This document shows positions 61,101-64,000 of a stretch of DNA of 64,000 nucleotides, piece after piece (the stretch's first letter is position 1; each line of letters starts with the position of its first letter). The stretch is from Nemopilema nomurai (Eukaryota > Cnidaria > Scyphozoa > Rhizostomeae > Rhizostomatidae). Location: positions 1,382,008 through 1,446,007 of the forward strand of contig ML133373.1 in assembly GCA_003864495.1 (NCBI GenBank). Reading direction: 5' to 3'. The position numbers were made by a program, and so were the translations under genes. The notes below the pieces were generated by a model. It searched no databases. It was not told where the DNA came from and saw only the letters and a list, made by a program, of their open reading frames with translations.

Positions 61101-63971
61101 AGACAAGTCGATTCTTGGTCCACATCACATGGACGAATTTGTCCGGGTCTGGTCCGAATACGACCCTTCTGCATCGTAAGTGTTTTACTTTAATTTTCAA
61201 AAAGCAATTTTCTAGAGTCAGGAAAACATAACAGTCGTACGGCTACTGTATGGTCCTAGAAAAACGATAGAAGCTCCTAGTTCACACCCAAGCCACGCCC
61301 ACTTTATGCTATTTTGTGAGGAAGGTTTTCTCTCTATAATGTTTTTGTCTGGAGGAATTTTAACAACATTTCTGGACTCTGCAATTTCTTTGACAGCCTA
61401 TTGTGTTTTTAGAAAATCTTCTACGTTCTAAAGAAGGAATTATCAAATAAAATCAATTGAATGTTAAGCCCATCAGGCCAATTGAAAGGAGTTGCTCGAA
61501 TCCAGTGATGGATAAGAAGGCTGAGAAGATGCGGCTAAAGATTAATAATAATTATAGGGAAATGACAACCAGAGTAGATCTTTTCCTACAAGATCATCAA
61601 GTTTACACTTGATCCCAGTGTTTTTGAGTTTTCCGATCTCTTTTCTTTCCAGTGGTAGGATCCCACACACTGAAGTGTACTTCCTTATGTGCGACATGCA
61701 GCCTCCAGTTGGCTTTGGGCGAAAATGCCCGAAATTTCTTGCCTACAAGGTAAGTATCTGCTTTGATGGAGTGCTTTAATAGTGTCCTTAATGTGAAGTG
61801 GATTCTTGTGTTCTAGGGCGTTTTTCTTTCGCTTTTCGTCCAACCAACTTAGTTTCGAAGACACCTGGGGTTGCCATTGCACCTGGCAAAGTACCGCTCA
61901 CCCTGGTTGCCTAGGGTTGCCCCCTTGGTACCCGTGCATTCTGTTAATCTCCTTGAAGCTCTTACGGATTTGTCGAAGATTGATGGAATCAGGTTGGCCA
62001 CCTGTCAAGGCTAATCAACTCCATCAAGCACCCATTTCTGCAAATCTCTTTAAAAAGAATAGGCTTGAGTAGAATAGGCGCCAGAATAGAACCTGGTGTA
62101 ACACCGCATTCGAGTTTAAGGACTTTTTTGAATCATTAGCCACTGTACATGTTTTGTCTACCCCCTTGTTTATATATTGTCCACCCGCAACGATAAACAA
62201 GGCTTGCCATCATGACAAGGGGGGCATATACTGGCATTTTATCAAGAATGGCTACCTTGTCATTAGTTAATCATGGAGTTGATTTCACTGCTGCAGACGA
62301 AACATGCCTTCCCATCAACGGTGGCTTAATTCTTCCAAGAAGCTTTGCATGAATTATTAAAGTATATTACCTCACAGTCACTCTCTGCTGTTTCATCAGT
62401 TTAACAGCCACTCAGCTCCTCGTCGGAATTTACTATGGAGACACTTAACTTCTTATCAAATTCTCGCGCTTTCAAAAGTCGGTAATTTTAAGCCAAATTG
62501 AAATTACTTCAAGGTATTTTCCAATAAACCAGTATTGCTAAGGATTTGCTGATTAACAGAGAAGGCTTTGTCAAATACTCATTGGACGTCTAATGACTTT
62601 GCTAGCCTAATTCGTTTTGCCGACTACTGGGTTTTTCAGGTGCACTTAAACAGTTCTGCTTGAAACTTGCTTGTTGGTTGTGCGTCGCGAGGATTGTGTT
62701 GCTGTTAAGTTATAAAGACAATACTTTCTGGTCTTTCAAGTATTTCTGTGCAGTAAAAGCAATGCTTTCTCCTTGAAGCTAGAGTGCTCGTTCAGTGTAG
62801 CTGTTGACACGAGATTTCTTACTAAGTTGAAAGGAAAGGAAACCTTTTCTACTAAACTATTCTCTGTCTTGCACCAACATAAGAAGCCTCTTGCAGCACC
62901 ACTGCCCATAAATGACCTGTGTCTCTCTAGAGTTCATCATGGATAAAAATTTTCGGATCTTTTGAGTTTTAGACTAGTCCTCACGAGCAGGCAATCGAGT
63001 TTTAGACTTTCGCACACCGTTTCCATTATTTTGTTGTTTGAAGTCATACTCTCTTCTTCGTGTCTCTCCAATTTTATTTTTTTATTGTCCTTGGCTATAT
63101 TGCCTAACCAAACTCAATCCAAGAGATTTGCTTAAAATTTCATAGTCTTAATTTTAATCGTAGATCTTTATCATATAGTAAAACAACAGTACTATTCCAA
63201 CACCCAAATGTTTGATCAAAACAAATTCTCATTCTACAAAACACATGACTCCAGATTCTAATGCGTTTGTTTTGATTTTTTTTCAGCGTTTGATGCGGAT
63301 GAATATGCCCGTCAGTGGTGACAACACGGTCCTATTCAGAACGACCCTTTTCGCGCTAGTTAGAACCTCTATGAGTATGACACCTAAAGACAAAGGCTGT
63401 TTCAGAGACAACAACTTTCGACGAATCATACGCAAGCTTTGGCCTAATACAACCCAACGGATGCTCGATGTCATACTTCCAGAGCAGTCAGGTTTGGATC
63501 AAATTCGTTAAGTTTTAGTTCACAAAAGTTTGTCCGGGGGTTTAAACTCGGTTTAAAAAAGTTTATATTTGAATATTTATAAGGCTTATATATCAAAATC
63601 AATATATATATATATATATGAAAAGAATTTTCCTCCTGTCAATGTACATCGAATTTTTTCAATTTTTAACTTAATGTTTATAATTTTGCAGTGCTTAGTT
63701 CGCAACAGATCACAATTGGAAAGATTTACGCAGCAAAATTGATTTACGAAAGTTTTAAAGAGATGAAAAGACGACGAGGAAGCAGTACCTCTACCGAAGC
63801 TGTAAGTCAAGTTTTATTGTCCAACTTTCTCTTAGAGTAACAGGCTGCGAAAGATTTCGTTTAGTTTGGCTAAATTCATATCTACGTCATGGTCAAGCCT
63901 GGAAATTTTTGTCTGATTTTATTTCAAATTTGTTTTTTTCCTTTCAGGCCCACGAAGGAAGCTCCCAAAAG
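36810..63971 (+). CDS. cav2 (CACNA1A/B/E-like): Voltage-gated calcium channel alpha-1 subunit, CaV2 type (40 coding exons, 3' end outside the window)
   Basis: Pore-forming subunit of a high-voltage-activated plasma-membrane Ca2+ channel; CaV2 family members trigger transmitter release at presynaptic sites. Forty exons (listed separately) join with fully agreeing phases into 4,995 bases, 1,665 residues. Four repeats of S1-S6 are readable. The S4 helices carry 4-6 Arg/Lys at every third position. Pore glutamates lie in TLEGW (I), TGEDW (II), TGEDW (III) and TGEAW (IV), giving the calcium-selective EEEE ring. After IS6 comes a beta-subunit interaction helix (about residues 423-441), and after IVS6 an EF-hand-like region and an IQ-like segment (about residues 1628-1650). 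CaV2 rather than CaV1 is favoured by [17 protein letters not shown] after IIS6, TGE in domain III and the WINKAEEIIL context; CaV3 lacks the AID. Some blocks ([15 protein letters not shown]) look CaV1-like, so orthology needs a tree. No synprint-like insertion is seen. Start at 36,810 chosen as the first ATG after the acceptor. Confidence 0.92.
37151..38833 (+). other. CaV2 intron 1 (1.7 kb)
   Basis: Contains the GATT-type repeat and a GC-elevated patch (38,000-38,480) open in several frames on both strands. The longest frame (126 codons on +) has no family resemblance or splice context and is not called. Confidence 0.7.
37375..37462 (+). repeat. GATT/GACT-type short repeat in CaV2 intron 1
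   Basis: Imperfect ATTGGCTGATTGA-like units; the Asn-Gln-Pro-Ile open frame on the - strand is repeat-derived. Confidence 0.75.
38834..38939 (+). CDS. cav2: CaV2 exon 2: IS1
   Basis: Encodes transmembrane segment IS1 ([18 protein letters not shown]) and the start of the IS1-S2 loop (KPLPNDD). Acceptor gcgtttag, donor gtacgt, ends in phase 0. Confidence 0.92.
39466..39740 (+). repeat. 34-bp minisatellite in CaV2 intron 2
   Basis: About seven to eight copies of a unit built from AATCATTAATCACTA and AATCACTAATTGCTATC, each with a few changes. It decays into TCA-rich sequence up to 39,860. Confidence 0.9.
39935..40074 (+). CDS. cav2: CaV2 exon 3: IS2-IS3
   Basis: IS2 ([18 protein letters not shown]) and IS3 ([13 protein letters not shown]). 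Acceptor gatttctag, donor gtgagt, ends in phase 2. Confidence 0.95.
40635..40753 (+). CDS. cav2: CaV2 exon 4: IS4 voltage sensor
   Basis: The acceptor after caccaacag is required by phase (the later AG at 40,639 would shift the frame to a stop). A short loop, then [20 protein letters not shown] with Arg/Arg/Arg/Lys at three-residue spacing. Donor gtaagt. Confidence 0.95.
41215..41373 (+). CDS. cav2: CaV2 exon 5: IS4-S5 linker and IS5
   Basis: [18 protein letters not shown], then IS5 ([19 protein letters not shown]) and the extracellular start of the pore region (SFNFTCFRN). Phase requires the acceptor ctccctag at 41,214, not the AG before GTGGTG. Donor gtaagt. Confidence 0.95.
41942..42159 (+). 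CDS. cav2: CaV2 exon 6: domain I pore loop
   Basis: Turret with cysteines ([15 protein letters not shown]), pore helix and selectivity filter [15 protein letters not shown] with the first pore Glu. Two in-frame acceptors nine bases apart (exon start 41,942 or 41,951) are both possible; the first follows a better pyrimidine tract. Donor gtgagt. Confidence 0.93.
42687..42799 (+). CDS. cav2: CaV2 exon 7: IS6
   Basis: Gating helix IS6 ([15 protein letters not shown]) after a short extracellular piece ([10 protein letters not shown]). Acceptor gttcacag, donor gtgagt, phase 2. Confidence 0.95.
43309..43424 (+). CDS. cav2: CaV2 exon 8: beta-subunit interaction helix (AID)
   Basis: [18 protein letters not shown] continues from IS6, then the AID reads [18 protein letters not shown] across the next splice. 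Against QQxExxLxGYxxWIxxxE the Tyr, Trp, Ile and final Glu are kept, but the first Gln, Glu, Leu and Gly are replaced by Arg, Asp, Val and Gln. Donor gttgcc. Confidence 0.95.
43855..43896 (+). CDS. cav2: CaV2 exon 9: start of I-II linker
   Basis: 42-base exon encoding [13 protein letters not shown], matching the CaV2 context after the AID (AEEVILAEDE). Acceptor atttcag, donor gtaggt. Confidence 0.88.
44251..44404 (+). CDS. cav2: CaV2 exon 10: I-II linker
   Basis: Polar, poorly conserved linker ([14 protein letters not shown] ... [14 protein letters not shown]) ending in basic residues. Acceptor attcggcag, donor gtaaat; phases agree on both sides. Confidence 0.85.
44674..44846 (+). CDS. cav2: CaV2 exon 11: IIS1
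   Basis: A basic pre-S1 helix ([18 protein letters not shown]), then IIS1 ([16 protein letters not shown]) and loop. Acceptor ttccacag, donor gtatgt. Confidence 0.94.
44847..45382 (+). repeat. TTTGCCTGTG-type repeats in CaV2 intron 11
   Basis: Two clusters of TTTGCC-containing units: imperfect 15-base units at 44,850-44,930 and a tight 8-bp (TTTGCCTG)n run at about 45,222-45,268, which starts in degenerate form near 45,135. The Cys/Leu/Pro-rich open frames here come from the repeat. Confidence 0.85.
45383..45495 (+). CDS. cav2: CaV2 exon 12: IIS2
   Basis: IIS2 ([17 protein letters not shown]) and the start of IIS3 (FNKFDFA). Acceptor tttatcgcag, donor gtgagc, phase 0. Confidence 0.94.
45496..47396 (+). 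other. CaV2 intron 12 (1.9 kb) with a (CAA)n tract
   Basis: The largest intron of the gene. Contains a (CAA)n microsatellite (about 45,768-45,796). A 131-codon open frame on the - strand (46,360-46,755) looks moderately protein-like but has no family match and no splice context, so it is not called. Confidence 0.75.
47397..47506 (+). CDS. cav2: CaV2 exon 13: IIS3-IIS4
   Basis: IIS3 ([11 protein letters not shown]) and voltage sensor IIS4 ([17 protein letters not shown]) with Arg/Arg/Arg/Lys/Arg. Alignment to the family shows no missing residues between exons 12 and 13. Acceptor tttatacag, donor gtaaac. Confidence 0.94.
48639..48770 (+). CDS. cav2: CaV2 exon 14: IIS4-S5 linker and IIS5
   Basis: [18 protein letters not shown], then IIS5 ([18 protein letters not shown]) and MQLFGG. 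Acceptor tttcccag, donor gtaagt. A longer open frame covering this exon in another phase is a shadow. Confidence 0.95.
48929..49001 (+). CDS. cav2: CaV2 exon 15: domain II turret and pore helix
   Basis: 73 bases encoding the extracellular turret and pore helix ([14 protein letters not shown]). Acceptor tttctgcag, donor gtaggc, phase 0. Confidence 0.94.
49233..49356 (+). CDS. cav2: CaV2 exon 16: domain II selectivity filter and IIS6 start
   Basis: [14 protein letters not shown] carries the second pore Glu, followed by [16 protein letters not shown], the beginning of IIS6. NSVMY is CaV1-like. Donor gtatcc. Confidence 0.95.
49577..49829 (+). CDS. cav2: CaV2 exon 17: end of IIS6 and II-III linker
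   Basis: [18 protein letters not shown] is a strong CaV2 signature. It is followed by a charged linker ([20 protein letters not shown]). The acceptor ccttgaag at 49,576 is set by phase (split Tyr). Donor gtttgt. Confidence 0.95.
50008..50083 (+). other. G-run cluster in CaV2 intron 17 (possible G-quadruplex)
   Basis: At least eight runs of four or five G on the sense strand within about 75 bases, separated by 1-14 bases. The pre-mRNA could form a G-quadruplex; G-runs are also known intronic splicing enhancers. No experimental support is implied. Confidence 0.5.
50195..50231 (+). CDS. cav2: CaV2 exon 18: II-III linker micro-exon
   Basis: 37-base exon encoding [12 protein letters not shown] after a split Arg codon. 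Acceptor gctattttag, donor gtgggt. Sequence is not conserved, but both phases fit exons 17 and 19. Confidence 0.72.
50700..50817 (+). CDS. cav2: CaV2 exon 19: II-III linker
   Basis: Polar, Ser/Arg-rich linker ([17 protein letters not shown]). Acceptor aaattgtag, donor gttagc. Phase agrees with exon 20; identity rests on splice sites and phase. Confidence 0.82.
50894..51082 (+). repeat. 63-bp tandem array (3 copies) in CaV2 intron 19
   Basis: Three almost identical 63-base copies starting at 50,894, 50,957 and 51,020. As 63 is divisible by three, the array stays open on both strands, which explains the repetitive open frames there. Confidence 0.95.
51196..51419 (+). CDS. cav2: CaV2 exon 20: end of II-III linker and IIIS1
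   Basis: A basic linker end, then [20 protein letters not shown] (compare the CaV2 [20 protein letters not shown]) and IIIS1 ([18 protein letters not shown]). Acceptor ctactttag, donor gtacgt. Confidence 0.95.
51951..52010 (+). CDS. cav2: CaV2 exon 21: IIIS2
   Basis: 60 bases encoding [15 protein letters not shown]. Acceptor atctttttag, donor gtatca; phase 0 both ends. Confidence 0.93.
52523..52629 (+). CDS. cav2: CaV2 exon 22: IIIS2-S3 loop and IIIS3
   Basis: [19 protein letters not shown], then IIIS3 ([13 protein letters not shown]). Acceptor actgtcctag, donor gtcggt. The last 35 bases of the exon and this donor form the first unit of the 106-bp array. Confidence 0.93.
52595..53124 (+). 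repeat. 106-bp tandem array (5 copies) containing the exon 22 end and its donor
   Basis: Copies start at 52,595, 52,701, 52,807, 52,913 and 53,019, differing by few substitutions. Each unit holds ATCGTTGCTTGCAATA..., the 35-base exon 22 end, followed by TTTTGAG|gtcggt and 71 bases of intron. Only the first copy is attached to the rest of exon 22. The array breaks at 53,125. Confidence 0.97.
53595..53703 (+). CDS. cav2: CaV2 exon 23: IIIS4 voltage sensor
   Basis: A short loop, then [20 protein letters not shown] with Lys and four Arg at three-residue spacing. Acceptor tctctttcag, donor gttttt (weak). Confidence 0.95.
54056..54163 (+). CDS. cav2: CaV2 exon 24: IIIS4-S5 linker and IIIS5
   Basis: [19 protein letters not shown], then [15 protein letters not shown]. 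Acceptor tttcttcag, donor gtaagg; phase 0 both ends. Confidence 0.95.
54465..54517 (+). CDS. cav2: CaV2 exon 25: domain III turret
   Basis: 53 bases encoding [17 protein letters not shown], matching the GKF..C..... pattern of the family. Acceptor gttttgtag, donor gtatga. Confidence 0.88.
54810..54855 (+). CDS. cav2: CaV2 exon 26: domain III turret
   Basis: 46 bases encoding [15 protein letters not shown] (compare C.GQY in the family). Acceptor ttacattag, donor gtattc. Confidence 0.85.
55329..55429 (+). CDS. cav2: CaV2 exon 27: domain III pore
   Basis: [20 protein letters not shown], then GEDWPK with the third pore Glu. The TGE context is CaV2-like (CaV1 has TFEGW). Acceptor ctcatcag, donor gtatgt. 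Confidence 0.95.
55862..56063 (+). CDS. cav2: CaV2 exon 28: IIIS6
   Basis: Extracellular loop, then IIIS6 ([18 protein letters not shown]) and the start of the III-IV linker ([16 protein letters not shown]). Acceptor ctcttgcag, donor gtaatt. Confidence 0.96.
56437..56601 (+). CDS. cav2: CaV2 exon 29: III-IV linker and IVS1
   Basis: [20 protein letters not shown] matches the CaV2 III-IV linker, followed by IVS1 ([18 protein letters not shown]). Acceptor gcatcctcag, donor gtaaga; phase 0 both ends. Confidence 0.95.
56686..57290 (+). repeat. 19/20-bp minisatellite in CaV2 intron 29
   Basis: About 28 copies of GCTTGTCCTTTGACATTGGA with variants; a few central copies are 19 bases. The long - strand open frames made of Ser-Lys-Asp-Lys and Cys-Gln-Arg units are artefacts of the array. 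Confidence 0.97.
57416..57523 (+). CDS. cav2: CaV2 exon 30: IVS2
   Basis: An extracellular loop ([12 protein letters not shown]), then IVS2 ([17 protein letters not shown]). Acceptor cttaacag, donor gtacga. Confidence 0.95.
58032..58118 (+). CDS. cav2: CaV2 exon 31: IVS3
   Basis: [20 protein letters not shown] matches IVS3 of the family. Acceptor atttttcag, donor gtaagt. Confidence 0.95.
58540..58656 (+). CDS. cav2: CaV2 exon 32: IVS4 voltage sensor, followed by a GC donor
   Basis: [18 protein letters not shown] gives Arg/Arg/Arg/Lys/Lys spacing, then [10 protein letters not shown]. The next residues (ALPYV) start exon 33, so the exon must end at AAG followed by gcatgt, a GC-AG intron. No nearby GT keeps the frame. 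Confidence 0.94.
58657..58662 (+). promoter_or_regulatory. Non-canonical GC splice donor
   Basis: AAG|gcatgt. Apart from the C at +2 the site is close to consensus, as is usual for GC-AG introns. Confidence 0.85.
58727..59275 (+). repeat. 61-bp tandem array (about 9 copies) with eight CRE palindromes
   Basis: Perfect TGACGTCA lies inside units whose TGTGACGTCA starts at 58,760, 58,821, 58,882, 58,943, 59,004, 59,065, 59,126 and 59,187. A ninth, degenerate unit starts near 59,248. Each unit also contains a pyrimidine-rich tract ending in TTCTTTAG, which resembles a splice acceptor. It lies inside intron 32. Confidence 0.97.
59334..59399 (+). CDS. cav2: CaV2 exon 33: IVS5
   Basis: [19 protein letters not shown], then MQ. 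Acceptor tattcctcag, donor gtgaat; phase 0 both ends. Confidence 0.95.
59657..59748 (+). CDS. cav2: CaV2 exon 34: domain IV turret and pore helix
   Basis: [20 protein letters not shown], then the pore helix FSKALQVLF. Acceptor gttgtatag, donor gtattt. Confidence 0.95.
60168..60312 (+). CDS. cav2: CaV2 exon 35: domain IV selectivity filter and IVS6 start
   Basis: [16 protein letters not shown] carries the fourth pore Glu, followed by a Cys-containing loop and the Tyr/Phe/Cys-rich beginning of IVS6 ([13 protein letters not shown]). Acceptor ctccgcag, donor gtacga. Confidence 0.96.
61048..61175 (+). CDS. cav2: CaV2 exon 36: end of IVS6 and EF-hand-like region
   Basis: [19 protein letters not shown], then [20 protein letters not shown], both highly conserved in CaV1/CaV2. 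Acceptor atccccag, donor gtaagt. Confidence 0.96.
61653..61749 (+). CDS. cav2: CaV2 exon 37: EF-hand-like region
   Basis: [20 protein letters not shown], then [12 protein letters not shown]; corresponds to the second half of the C-terminal EF-hand-like domain. Acceptor tttccag, donor gtaagt. Confidence 0.95.
61750..63286 (+). other. CaV2 intron 37 (1.5 kb)
   Basis: No extra exon recognised. An open stretch at about 62,778-62,944 (ending in VHHG and a stop) has protein-like composition but no splice sites and no family match. Confidence 0.7.
63287..63491 (+). CDS. cav2: CaV2 exon 38: pre-IQ region
   Basis: [17 protein letters not shown], then [13 protein letters not shown] and [20 protein letters not shown], all readily aligned with CaV1/CaV2 pre-IQ helices. 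Acceptor tttttcag, donor gtttgg. Confidence 0.95.
63602..63619 (+). repeat. (AT)n dinucleotide run in CaV2 intron 38
   Basis: About nine uninterrupted AT units. Confidence 0.9.
63692..63801 (+). CDS. cav2: CaV2 exon 39: IQ-like calmodulin segment
   Basis: [20 protein letters not shown] aligns with the IQ helix (VGKIYAAMMIMEYYRQSK in CaV2). The Gln of the CaV1 IQ motif is replaced by Tyr here. A basic RRR follows. Acceptor attttgcag, donor gtaagt. Confidence 0.94.
63948..63971 (+). CDS. cav2: CaV2 exon 40: 24-base micro-exon, last in the window
   Basis: AHEGSSQK in phase 0 between a good acceptor (cctttcag) and donor gtaaag. An eight-residue in-frame exon just after the IQ segment could be skipped without shifting the frame. 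The gene runs on past 64,000. Confidence 0.7.
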
Positions 63972-64000
63972 GTAAAGTTTTTCATTTGCAAAATTTTTAA

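Overview
This is nuclear DNA of an animal. The two recognisable genes, both on the + strand, have many short exons joined by intron-sized AT-rich gaps bounded by GT...AG (one GC...AG), and they encode metazoan protein families: a PHD-finger protein of the PHF13/PHF23 type and a four-domain voltage-gated calcium channel alpha-1 subunit of the CaV2 (high-voltage-activated) type. The channel mixes a CaV2 signature (NLANAQ after IIS6, TGE in domain III) with some CaV1-like residues. Its cytoplasmic I-II and II-III linkers are short and no synprint-like region is visible. That suggests a non-vertebrate, perhaps an early-branching metazoan; the species cannot be told from the sequence.

Layout. Positions 1-4,500 hold no gene that can be supported, only a degraded tRNA-like (SINE-type) segment on the - strand near 2.65-2.74 kb. 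Positions 4,721-9,902 hold a complete six-exon PHF13/PHF23-like gene (about 216 residues), with CCAAT boxes upstream. Positions 9,903-36,792 are a long stretch with no confident gene. They contain simple repeats, several GC/CpG-elevated islands with overlapping open frames, a possible start of an unrecognised + strand gene (11,484-12,253), possible - strand exons (22.9-30.2 kb), paired E-box motifs and a short reverse-transcriptase-like relic.

Positions 36,793-63,971 hold the CaV2-type gene. Forty coding exons were placed by matching splice sites, reading phase and channel landmarks. All phases agree, giving 4,995 coding bases and 1,665 residues from the start Met through the IQ-like motif. 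The gene continues past the right edge. All four S4 helices, all four pore glutamates (EEEE), the beta-subunit interaction helix (AID) and the IQ-like calmodulin segment can be read.

The channel introns are rich in tandem arrays: 16-, 34-, 63-, 106-, 20- and 61-bp units. Two stand out. A five-copy 106-bp array has duplicated the 3' end of exon 22 together with its splice donor. A roughly nine-copy 61-bp array in intron 32 carries eight perfect CRE palindromes (TGACGTCA) and a splice-acceptor-like tract in each unit; the same intron uses a GC donor. Most open frames elsewhere are chance or repeat-derived and are not annotated.
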